A DNA stretch of 64,000 bases from Adiantum capillus-veneris (lineage: Eukaryota > Streptophyta > Polypodiopsida > Polypodiales > Pteridaceae): positions 179,172,740 through 179,236,739 of the forward strand of contig CM043944.1 of NCBI GenBank assembly GCA_014529385.2. The letters are read 5' to 3'. The number at the start of each line of letters is the position of its first letter. Position 1 is the first letter of the stretch. A program made the translations under genes and the position numbers. This document shows, piece after piece, positions 1 through 10,766 of this stretch. The notes beneath the pieces were generated by a model. The model had not been told where the DNA came from. It saw only the letters and a list, made by a program, of their open reading frames with translations, and ran no database searches.

Positions 1-1236
1 TGGTACTTGACAATGAAATTGTTTGTGTTGGTTGTGTGTGTAGAACCAATGAAGATTGCACTAGTTCTGGTATAAAGATAGGGCAAGGAAATGTATCCAT
101 ACTAGTGGAGAAATCCATTCCAAACAATCTATTCTTAAAGCTTTTGTGCGTCCTACATCCAGCAATTGGCCATTCTTAACAAGTTTCCAAACGCAAGATG
201 CTTCATATACCATGAATTCATGATTTGAAACACGTTTTTTAAGGAAATGTGCAAATGAGGTTCACTACTTGGCCATTCTAAATAGCTATTTTAATGGGAG
301 GTGAAATTTACACCCATAACTTGGCACTTCTAAGTAACCAAAAGACAAATGAGTGAAACTTATAATTACTATTTGGCCATTCTAAACAAACCTTGGAAGG
401 TGGTAGCATCTTAAACCAAACATTCCAAGCAAGTTGTGGAAGGGTGGTTGGTGCACTCAATAAACTAGTACTTTTCCATTCAAAGAACATTGTGCAAATA
501 TGGGTGCATCATAGATCCACCATTTGTCCAATCTATAAAAGTTCTTGAGAGGAGCAAGGAAATTTTCAATCCACCATCAAGACACTTTAAGCAAGGTATG
601 AATGGAGAAGTGCATCCTTTACTTAACATTTAACTATTCTAAACAAGGTTTGCATGGGTTTGCTACATCCAAAATCCACTATTGGGATATTCTTAATGGT
701 ACAAAATAAAAAATGCATTCAAAATGAACTACTGCATAAATTGCTAATGCATAAGTTTATGCTCTGATAAAATATGTACAATGAGATACAAATTCTTGTA
801 TGGATTATGTTTAACATGGTACATGAAATTTGAAATAGAGCAGTATTATGCAAGCTCAAAAAACCTTGTGAAATTCTATGGGTACCACGTTAGGAACATA
901 TTTTTGTATGAAATGAAATCAAGTATTCATTGCATAACATGGTAATGCCATCACAACTCATGGCGTCTATCATGATACATACTCAGTAAAAAAGAGTCGG
1001 TTTCAAATAGATTATCAATAACTTTCATATAAGGGACTTTATCATGAGATTCGAGTGATGTCATGTAAATTCATATTCTACAAGAAGTTGTTCATCACTT
1101 TCTATGTAGCATAGGGTTTCAACACAAACATAGCCACATTCATCCAAGCTAAATTGGTGGCTCTATGCCAAGGTGGAAAATTGGGATTAAAATTATAACA
1201 TACATTTGGGTTAGTTAGATATTAGATTTTATGACA
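1..1236 (-). mobile_element. G1 Ty3/gypsy 3' LTR, lower end outside window
   Basis: This stretch follows directly (in minus-strand sense) on the end of the G1 polyprotein and a purine-rich tract, so it is read as the 3' LTR. In minus sense it opens TGTCATAAAATC at 1236. No coding sequence is seen. Between about 160 and 390 it holds degenerate copies of TTGGCCATTCTAA. The other LTR end is not inside the window, so its length is at least 1.2 kb. Only the first 32 bases recur at the far side of G1 (6848-6879). The LTR reading is inference from position, the TG start and the PPT. Confidence 0.5.
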
Positions 1237-1250
1237 TTACCTCTCTCTTG
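1237..1250 (-). promoter_or_regulatory. G1 polypurine tract (second-strand primer)
   Basis: In minus sense this reads CAAGAGAGAGGTAA and abuts the TG of the presumed 3' LTR. Just upstream the decayed polyprotein end reads approximately DDYDFKREVMS. A purine tract here would prime plus-strand DNA synthesis in an LTR retrotransposon. Confidence 0.5.
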
Positions 1251-1819
1251 AAATCATAGTCGTCCTTGACTATGAGGCAGAAGAGATTAATCCTTGATGT
1301 TTCTTAGCGGGTATAGGATCCATTTTTACCCTACGACATCATTCCAAGATGGATGACTAATCCATTTGGGGCTTCGGAGACTTAGCTGCCGCAAGCATGT
1401 CTACTCTTGAGTCCATTTCATTCTCCCTAAGTAGAGTGAAAAATTCTACTTGGTATTTAGGAGACGTCGTCATCACAAACATGATTTTCAGTATGCATAC
1501 TACTTAAATTTGTGCACAACAAAAAGAGAATTACTCGTATAGGACAAAAATATTGATCTTTTAAGAGAAACATTTACATTTGCTTACTCTAATGTAGCGT
1601 TGTAAGCATTGACAAGGTTCATACTATCCTTAAGCTGTATTCCTTGCATCCATCTAGCATCTTCAAAAGGGTAATTTTTGAACATAATAAGATATCCTGG
1701 GATAATCTTACCATGCCTCAGCACCTTGTCCTCATGTACAAGGATAGCTTTGGGTTATAGTACCTCTTCTTGGTCTTTGATTTATGGGGGATCTTCAATA
1801 ATTGGGTTTTTTGGTGGCT

Positions 1820-2540
1820 CTCACTTTGTAGGGCTTTGAGTAGGCTCACATGAAGCATTGTGTATGAGCCAATGGTTGGGAGATTTTGAGTTAATAAACA
1901 TATCATTGATTGGATTCAACATTTGAAAAGGACCATAGTATCTTTTTACTAGTTTAGCATAATACTTTTGATGGCCCATAGGATTTATCCCAATGTTTGC
2001 CTCAATCGAGCCTTGGGAAACTTGAGGAAGACCCAATCATTTGCCTTGAACATGAAGGCCATTCTATGATAATTAGCAGCAACCTTTTGCCTTTGTTGAG
2101 AGATGGATATAGACTCTTTAGTCTTTTAGAGAGATTGTTGTAGGTCACGCATAAACTCATCAAAGATCTTCCCATGTACTTTAAGTAGCAAGGGACTTTT
2201 AGGTCTTCCCTCTATGATCTCAAAAGGTTCCTTTCCCATAGTAATATGGACAGTATTATTGTACACATACTCTACAAGAGGTAGAACTTCTCCCATTTTG
2301 AGCGTTGATCTACTTCTGTAACATAAGTCTTTAATAGATCAAAAATCGTAAGATTGGCTATCTCACTTTGGCCATCTGTTTGTGGGTAATAGGCCAAAGA
2401 GAAATTCAATCTTGTACCTAGATTTTCAAAGAGACCTTTCCAAAATTTAATGATCATTCTAGGATCTCTGTTTGACACGATTGATGCTGGCAATCCATGG
2501 TGTTTGAAAATCAGAGATATGAAGAGGGTTTCCATTTCGT
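1820..2540 (-). pseudogene. G1 integrase core and C-terminal fragments
   Basis: Minus-strand frames give integrase pieces in the correct order. At 2272-2535 the core reads HHGLPASIVSNRDPRMIIKFW and then YYPQTDGQSEIANLT, with the D of S-N-R-D and a glutamate just after the PQTDGQ motif, as in the family's D,D-35-E active site. At 1821-2036 the C-terminal part reads KRYYGPFQMLNPINDM, then GHQKYYAK and ANIGINPMG in other frames. Frameshifts and stops separate the blocks. It belongs to the retrotransposon G1 and cannot make a working enzyme. Confidence 0.8.
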
Positions 2541-2788
2541 GTGCCTTAATAGTCTTTTGATAGGAATAAAGTGTGCTTGCTTGCTAAATCTGTCAATTAT
2601 TGTCCATATTCCCGTATTTCCATGGATAGGCTTGGGTAATTCATGGATATACTCTCTGATGGCGAATTAGGGCTTGGCAATGGTTGGAGTGATCCAGGTT
2701 GTTTCCCTCTATTAGACTTTGTCTTTTGGCATATCACACATTTGGATACATACTATTGTAAGTCCTCCTTTATTGTAGTCCGATAGAA

Positions 2789-3049
2789 TTATGTTTCTAC
2801 TCCTTGAAGAGTAGGTTGAATCCCTCGATGTCCTGCATATGGAGGAGCATGGGATTCATACATGACTTTCTCACAAAGAGAGTGAGTAACACATAGGCTA
2901 TTACCATGGATAAGATAACCATCTTGCAAGGTGAATGGTTCCTCTTTCTTCCCTAAGGCAAGGGCTGACATTATGTATTTAAAGCCAGGGTCAATAGCGT
3001 ACGCATCTATCTTGGAAGATAGATCATTGTGAGTTGCTATAGACACCAC
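2789..3049 (-). pseudogene. G1 integrase zinc-binding (HHCC) region
   Basis: This 86-residue frame contains EPFTLQDGYLIHGNSLCV, then VMYESHAPPYAGHRGIQPTL. That is the loop before and the two histidines of the integrase H2C2 zinc-binding domain (integrase_H2C2). The frame stops just before the Cys-Cys half, so the domain is broken. It lies between the RNase H and core-integrase remnants, as expected for Ty3/gypsy order (RT, RNase H, integrase). Confidence 0.75.
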
Positions 3050-3064
3050 ATTTACGCTCGATCG

Positions 3065-3478
3065 CTATGATAGTGAATCGGTCACTTGATTATGCTTACC
3101 AACAATATGAGAAATATGAAAATTAAATTGCAAAAGAAAATTTGTCCACCTCATTTGTTTGTCGGAGAGCTTGGTTTGCGTCATAAAATACTTGAGACTT
3201 TGGTGGTCCGTTTGCAAAATAAATGGAGTCCCCAATTGATAGTGTTTCCATGTATCTAGGGCATGTAGAGCAGCTAAAAGCTCTTTTTCATATATGTCCA
3301 AAACATGTTCCTTGGTATTGAGCCTTCGTCTCTCATATGCTATGGCATGCCCTTCTTGAAGCAAGACTGCTCCAAGGAAATCACCACAAGCATCACATTG
3401 GACCTCAAATGGCCTTGAGAGATTTAGAAGCATAAGCATTGGTTGGGAGGTAAGCTTCTTTTTGAGCTTATCAAACAC
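3065..3478 (-). pseudogene. G1 RNase H domain remnant
   Basis: The 137-residue frame matches the RT-linked RNase H of Ty3/gypsy elements. LTSQPMLMLLNLSRPFEVQC and DACGDFLGAVLLQEGHAIAY hold the first catalytic aspartate, then E at ELLAALHALDTWKHY and D at FILQTDHQSLKYFMTQ follow. It ends in FHISHIVGKHNQVTDSLS, the usual end of the fold. It is the best preserved block of G1. It overlaps the RT thumb frame by a frameshift and is not continuous with its neighbours. Confidence 0.85.
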
Positions 3479-4230
3479 ATTTTCTCTTTAGTAGTCCGTG
3501 AATACTTAACATTATTCTTTATTAAGTCATGTAATGGTCCTTCTATTTGAGAGAATTTTTCTATGAAACATCTATAGTATGCACGCATACCAATAAAGCA
3601 TTGTAGCACATGTAGATTCCTTGGATTAGGCCAGGCTTTTATTACCTCCAACTTTGATGGATCCATATGGATACCATCTTGAGAGGTAATATGACCTAAG
3701 TATTGAATCTATTGAAGGAAAAATTCACTCTATTTTTTATTGATAAAAAGCTTGTTCTCTCTCAAATCTTGAAAATTTACCTAGAGATGTTGCTTGTGTT
3801 CCTCCAACGACCTGGAGTAGATGATGATATCATCCATGAACATGTGGTATGGTCTAAATATTTTCTCCATTAAATGATTGAATGTGGCTGGAGCATTTGT
3901 CAAACCAAAAGGCATGACAAGATATTCATAAAGACCAAATGTTGTACAAAACACGGTCTTTATGATATCTTCATTCACTTTCCTTATTTGGTGATATCCA
4001 CTTTTGGGTCAATCCTACTAAAGTAGGTCAAACCTTTTAGTTTATCAAACAGATCTTCTACCCGCAGTTATGAGAAATTTGTTTTTGATAATGATACAAT
4101 TTAGTGTTTGATAGTCTATACACATGCGGTATCTACCTTCTTTCTTTTGCACTAAAAGGATGGGGGAGCAAAAAGAGAGGATCTAGGCCTCACCATCTCT
4201 TTGTCTATCAGCTCAGGCACTTGCCTCATA
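3424..4230 (-). pseudogene. G1 reverse transcriptase remnant
   Basis: Pieces in two or three frames cover the RT. Palm motifs read [20 protein letters not shown] and then [17 protein letters not shown] (3781-3978), so the usual Y-x-D-D box is FMDD. The thumb/connection reads KLEVIKAWPNPRNLHVLQCF with GMRAYYRCFIEKFSQI (3424-3666). Upstream, the finger region near 4000-4226 is riddled with stops. Order and wording match the plus-strand copy G2 at 25.0-25.9 kb, so they are one family. Confidence 0.85.
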
Positions 4231-4880
4231 ATCTCCTCCTATTGAGATGAGAAAAATTATAGGGAGGTTTATTAGGTGGTGAGCTCTTGGGTAGAAGCTC
4301 TGTCATATGGTCATCATCCCCTCGTTTTGGAGGTAACTCCATAGGGATGACGTCAATAAATACGTCTTGGAATCTATTTAAAAAATTAGACAAGTCTAAT
4401 TCTTCTTGATTCCTTCCACTTTGTTTTGTTAAAACATCAGTATCATTTAGAGACTCTTTGACAACATTCATGTCCAAATAAACTGAGCTTTTTGTTGATT
4501 TGTCAAAAGCAGGAGAATTTACAAGGGGTATGGTACGATCCGACTCATTAGCATTTATATACATGCTCTTTTCCTTATTAGGTGAAGTAGATTCTCCTTT
4601 CAAGAAAGTTCATGTTGGCAGCCATGCGGTTGAACCATGGTGCCCCTTAGATAGCATCCTCATGTTGGAGAGGAGAGATGAAAAAGTCTTCTTTGTCGAC
4701 GTAGCTTTGGACATGAAGCCTCAACTTCCCAATCAAGGGAGTAACGGAGGCTTGCTATCCCTTGAAAGCTCCATCGAGAGTTATAGTATCTCCCATCTTG
4801 AAATCTTGAATGCCCAACTTAGTGGCCAACTCCATTGATATGAAATTGTGAGTAGAGCCAGGCTCAAACAATTTGAAGGC
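4226..4880 (-). pseudogene. G1 protease remnant and protease-RT linker
   Basis: Near 4840-4880 the minus strand reads LFEPGSTHNFISMELATK. This is the aspartic protease active-site loop of the family, but with E where the catalytic D is expected. It continues through a segment resembling TLDGAFKGQQASVTPLIGKL and ISPLQHEDA, then the linker frame 4226-4603 with RFQDVFIDVIPMELPPKRGD. Stops and frame changes break it. The sister copy G2 also lacks the aspartate, reading N-L-G. Confidence 0.7.
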
Positions 4881-4989
4881 ATCATGCTCCCTTACATTTC
4901 TTCAAGTATAGGAGAGAGGCGATCCATTGCAATGAGAATCCTCGTTTGGAGCTTCCACTGTGAAAACTCTAGGAGTCTCATTGTGGGCA

Positions 4990-5830
4990 TTTCTTTTGGG
5001 GCAAGAATGATAGTCATGTCCTTGTTTCCCACACTTAAAGCATTTGTGGTCCTTACAAAAAGCTTCTAGCTCTTCACGAGAGAGTTTACTTTTACCTTTG
5101 TAAAGTTTATTCTCCTTGGACTGATTGTTGTTGTTTTTGTTGTTTGAGTTTACTTGGGAAGAGTTTTGTGCATTGTTCTTCCCCTTTGCATCATTTCAAT
5201 CTTTGTTTTCCATGGGCTTGGAATTCCCTTTAGTCCCTTGTTGAAAATTGATGCACGAAGCAACCATAGTGTGGTGGATTACTTCAGTGATAGAACCAAG
5301 CTGTTGGGAGTTGACATACTCGGGCCATTTCTTCAGGTAATCCCGCACAAAATTGTTGCTTTTGCTCGATGGCAAAGTATACCTTTTGAAAGACAGTAGC
5401 ATTGAGATATAAATCCCAAAACTTGTCAACATATTTATGGATAGACTCATCAAAGAGCAAATTCAAACTCCGCTATTCAGTAAGCACTTTGTCCTTTGCA
5501 CGCTTGCAATGAATTGCTTCATAATGGAAACTCATTGACTTTTCCATGTCTTTGGGGCTTTGCCATTTCCACGAAGTCTAGCCCACCATTGATGAGCGAA
5601 GTATATAGCTGCATGGTGTAGCTTGGAGGACTCCATGAAGCCCTCGTCTCCAAAGGTCACATCAAATTTTTGGATGAAGGACAATACTTTTTTAGTATCA
5701 CCAAAGGTGCCATCATAGGTGAGAAAAGAGATACTCTTTTCTCCCTCTTTGAACTTTTTAAGCTTTTGGGACCTTCTCCAAGTAGGGTAGGATTTGCAAT
5801 GGAACGATTCGATCAAAAATTGGACTTTGG
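4990..5830 (-). pseudogene. G1 gag remnant with CCHC zinc knuckle
   Basis: The gag is spread over three frames. KEGEKSISFLTYDGTFGDTK and QWWARLRGNGKAPKTW (5532-5816) come first, then SIHKYVDKFWDLYLNATVFQ (5284-5466). An Asn-rich tail leads to a zinc knuckle CFKCGKQGHDYHSC at 5001-5042, a good CX2CX4HX4C. Gag packages the retrotransposon RNA. No single frame is open, so it is dead. Wording is close to G2 gag at 23.5-24.3 kb. Confidence 0.8.
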
Positions 5831-5897
5831 AACTATTTATTATGGCTCTTATTCACTTGGAATGACATGGAAACTTAAGCCTCAAGTCTATTTCTAA

Positions 5898-6487
5898 AGA
5901 TAACAGTTGACCCTCAAGAAAGAAGGAGTATTTTTAGGAAAGGAGGAATATTTTTAGAAGAGAAGGAGTAGGAGGAGTACTTTTAGGAAAGAAAGAGTAT
6001 TTTTAGAAAAGAAAGAGGAGTAAGTTAAGTTTAGGACTTCTTTTCTTAGAATCCAAGCTTCTTCTAAAATTAGAGACTCAAAATCACAAACGCACTCGTA
6101 CTTATCTCTCTGCTTTTTGCTATTCTTATCTTTTGATTTTGGCCTTGAGAGTCTATATAAAGACCTCTCTCCCTTCACTTTCAACACACACATGCAAGTT
6201 CTTAGAAGCGAAAGCTCTTTTGCCTTGACGTCGGAGTTACTTTCCCTCTCAACCTCTCTCCCTCAAGCTCTCACCCTCAATCCATCTCCATCTCCAACTT
6301 CTTCTCTACCACTGGCGTGATGCCCCTCAAATTCTTGAGTTCTCTTTCTCTCTTCTCCCCTTCCCTTTTACGATGGCCGCAAAGCAAGTGACTCAAAGCT
6401 CGAAGGACGCTCATGCCACTCCACCTCTAAGAAAGGTGCAAAGGAACTAGGTCTAAGGACTTTTAAAACTAACATTTGGAGGTCTTT
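5898..6487 (+). other. Unassigned stretch with a TATA-like promoter
   Basis: Upstream of G1 gag the sequence no longer matches a known element. AGGAGTA/AGAAGGAG-type purine repeats occupy about 5920-6020. A TATA-like box (TCTATATAAAG) sits near 6154-6164 on the plus strand, followed by a CT-rich leader and a short frame from 6373 (MAAKQVTQSSKDAHATPPL) that meets a stop after 25 codons. It could be an LTR promoter or the start of a lost gene. I cannot tell which. Confidence 0.3.
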
Positions 6488-6826
6488 AATGAAGCTATCC
6501 CTAAGGTCTTTCAAGCTCCAAAAGCTAGCATTGCTCTTTGACATACCATCTCTCATTTGTACCCATTGGCTTTGGTCCCACGTCGAGATAGATCCATAGG
6601 CACATGTCTATATTCTAATTCTTGTTCTTGTTTATTCTCCCACATTAAATGATTCGTTTAAATGAAGCTATCCCTAAGGTCTTTCAAGCTCCAAAAGCTA
6701 GCATTGCTCTTTGACATACCATCTCTCATTTGTACCCATTGGCTTTGGTCCCACGTCGAGATAGATCCATAGGCACATGTCTATATTCTAATTCTTGTTC
6801 TTGTTTATTCTCCCACATTAAATGAT
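6488..6826. repeat. Tandem duplication, 173-bp period, two copies
   Basis: Bases 6488-6653 recur as 6661-6826 with no difference seen on reading, separated by a short variable end (6654-6660). Near-identity implies a recent local duplication compared with the decayed elements on both sides. Confidence 0.9.
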
Positions 6827-6879
6827 CAATTTAATATGAGAAAATTATTTGGGTTAGTTAGATATTTGATTTTATGACA

Positions 6880-7760
6880 ATGTACATAGGTACCTGTTTG
6901 AAATCCATACATAGTGATAAGTTCTCTTCCATTTGGCTGAGATTATCATGCTTAGTTGCTTTCCCACATGCAAGGTAAATACATAAGGTTTGATGGTCTA
7001 ATTTTGGGATCCATTGGCCAAGCCTAAAACTCTTTATGTGATACATGATGCCTTTGGAGAGTAGCATATAGTCATTCACACTATCCCCATTATGTTTTCA
7101 ACATGTACATCCATTGGTTACACTCCAAAAAGATACACCATTGACAATGAGCATACTTGTGCTATTACACATGTGTAAAAGTAACTCTCCATAGTGATCT
7201 GGATCTTTCTCATCCATTATAGTATAATCATACAAGTGAACTTCCTCCAACTCCCTTTGAAATGTATGGCATATAAAATTGTTGAGTATCGTGTTGCAAT
7301 TATTCTGTTCTAGCATTCATGTCCCCAAAGAAAATAACATCATCTTCGCCTTTAAATAAGCAATGTCCTCCTCAAAAAATGGATGGTCTCTATCCATGCA
7401 AGCATAAAAGGGGGAATTGTGATGAGTAATGTAACAATCAACTACAAAATGGGTGCTCTATTTGATGTCATAATTTTTAGTCATACATAACGTTTGTGCT
7501 TGTCATCTTTCACAATTGATACAAAATCTCAACCCCCAACCCCCCCCCCCCCCCCCTTGCCCTCTCCGTTTCTTGAGATTCTTTGACCATATCAATGAAT
7601 GTACATTGTAATCCTCCAATCCGTTAATCCTTTGTGTATCATGCTCCCAAGTTTCAACAAGAAGTACAACATCGGCTTTCCTTGTTAGTTCATCAATGCC
7701 AACCCCAATATTCCATCGGTATCCATTGCAATTCCAAAATCATACTTTTGATTGTAACTC
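6880..7760 (-). pseudogene. LINE-A endonuclease domain fragment
   Basis: Minus-strand frames encode an APE-type endonuclease of a LINE ORF2, the enzyme that nicks target DNA. LTRKADVVLLVETWEHDTQR (near 7650-7690) is the catalytic-glutamate segment. FFGDMNA near 7320 is the G-D-x-N-A box. HYGELLLHMCNSTSMLIVNG (7098-7316) and SFRLGQWIPKLDHQTLCIYL (6858-7079) carry the terminal D-H. Frameshifts and a C-run interrupt it. It stops at 6880, where the presumed G1 LTR end begins, so G1 seems to have landed in it. Confidence 0.75.
7540..7556. repeat. Poly-C run inside LINE-A
   Basis: Seventeen consecutive C on the plus strand (G on the coding strand) lie after the endonuclease segment ending KKRRGQGG. 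Homopolymer growth shifts the frame there. Confidence 0.9.
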
Positions 7761-7781
7761 GGCCTCATAGGTAGTGCCTTT

Positions 7782-8690
7782 CTATTTTCTTGAGGGACTT
7801 GCCTCCTCCTTGGGCACAATTTCTTCATGAGAGATCTTCTTGTTTTTCTTATTCCTCTCCTTATATGTCTTGTGGCGCATAATTTGTTGCTTAATAGTGC
7901 AATCTTCACATACAGAACATTTTGTATCCCTCAAATAAATCCAGCTATTATAAAGGATAATATTTTCTTTGGTCTCATATAACATGGTGCATACAATTGT
8001 CATTCTCTCGAGTGAGAATATCCTTGCTTAGCCACTCTAAGTGCTCCGCTTCTTAGCCACTCTAAGTGCTCCGTAAACCATAACTCTCTACGTGCACGAA
8101 TAACAATGTTCTTGTAATGTTGCTCCTGTTCTTCAACTCTCTACATCCAAATTCCAGTATTCTTTGTTTGAGCCATAGCTTGCATGAGGAGGAATTAGGA
8201 ACCACATTGCTACCACATACATTTAGCCGAAAACTTGTTTGTGCATATATTTTTCATGTTGCATACATGCCGGCTCATGGTGTCAAATTTCTCCTCTTTC
8301 AATACATGGTCATGCTCTACCTTATCATGCACTCCTTCAAATCATTCAAGTCCACAAGAGAGTGTTTACATTCCTTGACTTCCTCTTCAAGTTTCATCAA
8401 ACGTGTTGTTTTCATGTCAAGTGTCTTCTTGAGATTCTCATTCTCAACCACAAGAACCCTTAGCGTTCCATTCTCCATTGCAAATGCCCGTAAGTCTTCA
8501 CCTTGTTTGTTTATGATCTCTTGCAATGGTACCAAGTATTTCATGATCATGGTTTTCGATGTCATTGGTTGAGTGGCTGTATTTTCATCTCGTACTTGGG
8601 AGATTTTGGATCATTTTCTACAATGGTTGTGGACCTTGTTGAAGAAGAACAACCCTTGCGAGTGCCAAAAGACATTGTATGTAAAATAAG
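7782..8690 (-). pseudogene. LINE-A region upstream of endonuclease, coiled coil
   Basis: Two minus frames precede the endonuclease. One (8317-8565) is heptad-rich, with ENENLKKTLDMKTTRLMKLE and EEVKECKHSLVDLNDLKECM, so a coiled coil is likely. The other (7782-8003) has CSVCEDCTIKQQIMRHKTY, a Cys-Cys/His pattern, then a Lys-rich stretch leading into the endonuclease. Coiled coils and Cys/His motifs are usual in LINE ORF1 (RNA binding), but the assignment is by position only. Confidence 0.45.
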
Positions 8691-8903
8691 AGATTAGTGT
8701 CAACTTCTCGAACATGTTTACTTCAAAAATTTTGCTGCAAAAATGCCTTCCATAATTTTGAAAATTTTTATCTTTCATCAATGCATAGAGGGAATCATGC
8801 TCTTTGATTGAGTCTATAGATCACCCAAATCAGAGTTTGGATGAAGAAGTTATGATTTAAAAAAAGACTAAAGTACTATCTACTAGGAAATGGATGCACT
8901 AGA

Positions 8904-8926
8904 GAGATAGATAGATAGATAGATTT
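8904..8926. repeat. (GATA)n microsatellite at LINE-B tail
   Basis: About five AGAT units directly abut the 3' end of LINE-B. In minus sense the element ends AATAAAATCTATCTATC, so the tandem tetranucleotide is probably the element's own tail. Confidence 0.8.
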
Positions 8927-10440
8927 TATTAGGTCAAAATATGACCTATGGGACCAAAGTTACATGTGATGTAGTATGTATATGGCTGATGAGTGACTCT
9001 TGATGCTCCAAAATTGTGGTGATGAGAGTCGCAATGGAGAGCCCCACACTTTGGTTGGGAGAGGAAAGTGTGTAGGTCTAAGTTATGGCTGAAAATGTGA
9101 GAGAAGCAAGCTCAAATGTGACCAAAAGCTAAGAACTCTAGTAGTGTGTGGTACTCAGACTCTTGAACTTGCAGTGAGCATAATATGGACAGTCGATTTG
9201 ACTTTTCTCCATTGCCCCAACTCCCTATCTCGCATCAAAGGAAATGGTACCTAAGCCGAATGGTTGTGATAGTGTGTATCTCCGACAAGGGGATAGGCTC
9301 AAGCATGTAAGTGTGAGTACTGTTTCCTCTTTCAGCGAAGAAAATGGTTTTGTAGTTGGGGGCAATATGGGTGGTGGGGTAATGTATGAAGCGTGACCCA
9401 CCGGATTTCTCCAAGCCGTAAAACATTGGCATTGTAGAAAAACTTCATTCACTTGGGAGTCAATTGAAGCATCGTGTAGCAAGTGTAATGCATCCCATAT
9501 CCCAAACCACTTCTTTATGTCTTGCATCCATCCCGTGCTCAAGATCTTTCTTTTATGCGTCTTTTGAACTTTTTTGCTTGCTTCCCGTGCAATTGTAGGA
9601 AATCCATCTGAGGGGTTTGACGCATCTTTATCATGTACTCCACAACCCTTTCCATGCCCATAACTCTATTGGAAGACATCCGACTCAAGAAGTAGGAGCA
9701 TATATGGTGTTTGTGTCTTCACTTGGAGAAAGTTTGTAAGAAAACGCTTTTGGACATTCTCAAACTCTTTCCAAGTAGATTTTGAGATGCTCCCGCCCCA
9801 CACTTCAACTCCATAAAGAAGAACCGGTGTCACCAATGCATCAAAAAGATACTTCTTGAGAATCCAACACTTAATGTTTCCCGCATTATACACATGTTCT
9901 CAAATGCATAAAATGCTCTTTTTCCCGGTTCCAAACGATGCATAGCACATTCATGCCACTTGTGATTGGACGAAACCTCAAGGAAAAGGTACTTAAAGCC
10001 CTCAACCACTTCAAGTGTCTCATTGTTGTACACAATTCATGGCTTCTCCTTATGGTTGGTTTTCACAAGCATAACCTTTGTCTTGGATTCGTTCACGATC
10101 AACCGACTATGCAAGCAAAGTTCTCAAGAACAACCTTAAGCTTTTGTGCATCTTCTAAAGTGTGTGCTAGAGCACTACATCATCCGCATACAACAAAAGC
10201 ATGATTACCGCATTGCAAATAGTGACCTCTTCAATGCCTTCTTCTTGCCTCAAGTCAAGTACTATTTGTTCCAATTAATCGATACATAGACCAAAGAGAG
10301 TTGGTGACAACGGACATCCTTGTTTAACCCCAATAGTGCTTACAAACATTTCTGAAATCCTCTTTCCATACGCAATTGACAAATCCATTAGGAAAAATAT
10401 GAACCTTGCATGGGCCTTGTAAGGAATCCTAATTTTTAGG
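8927..10440 (-). mobile_element. LINE-B, 5'-truncated, RT core to 3' end
   Basis: Minus-strand frames give the C-terminal part of a LINE ORF2. GVKQGCPLSPTLFGLCID lies at about 10285-10335. LLYADDVVL has its YADD box at 10179-10190. ALVTPVLLYGVEVWGGSISK follows at 9666-9893. A downstream region holds SGWMQDIKKWFG-like wording and HDASIDSQVNEVFLQ (9225-9542). RT copies the element RNA at the nicked target. Stops are frequent (one directly after YADDVVL). The left part of ORF2 is absent, as in 5'-truncated target-primed insertions. A second copy of its 3' end lies at 20345-20587. Confidence 0.85.
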
Positions 10441-10516
10441 GATTAAGGCTAATGTTGTGTAGGGTTAAGGGGACAAGGGCATTCAAGAAGCTAGTTTTGA
10501 GTAGACTTTTATAGCC

Positions 10517-10550
10517 TTTTTTTAGACACATGTAGGATGTGGGCCTAGGA
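10517..10550 (+). repeat. Left copy of 34-bp direct repeat flanking C1
   Basis: Seven T then AGACACATGTAGGATGTGG and a short CCTAGGA end. The same 34 bases, with one G/A mismatch, follow the other C1 LTR at 14650-14683. Copia integration normally duplicates 5 bp, so this length is odd. Confidence 0.85.
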
Positions 10551-10754
10551 GAGAAACACACACAGCTTGGAGAAGACGAAGGAAGCTCAAGGCACACAAT
10601 AGAGAGTGTGTTACTTAGTGTGCAATGGAAAAGATAGATTGCCCTAGAGTGATGGGCGTATATACAATGCACGGCGGAAAAAACCTCCTAAAGAGAAAAA
10701 AACCCCGGCACCTAGGGTGTTCTCACACATCACTACCACATGTATATGGTAACA
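10550..10754 (-). mobile_element. C1 Ty1/copia 3' LTR, missing its last 18 bases
   Basis: In minus sense it opens TGTTACCATATACATGTGG at 10754 and matches the LTR at 14428-14649 with a few indels and substitutions. At its far end it stops at the internal motif GTTTCTCT. The terminal 18 bases present in the other LTR, which end in CCAACA, are absent. The 34-bp flanking repeat is joined there through a 2-bp overlap (AG). Confidence 0.9.
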
Positions 10755-10766
10755 AATCCCCCCTGG
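10755..10766 (-). promoter_or_regulatory. C1 polypurine tract
   Basis: Minus sense CCAGGGGGGATT directly precedes the LTR start TGTTACC. This is the expected plus-strand primer of an LTR retrotransposon. Confidence 0.8.

Noticed and set aside
6117-6320. 67-codon plus frame over the TATA-like box
   Set aside because: It begins upstream of the TATA box and runs through leader-like CT-rich sequence, so it is unlikely to be translated.
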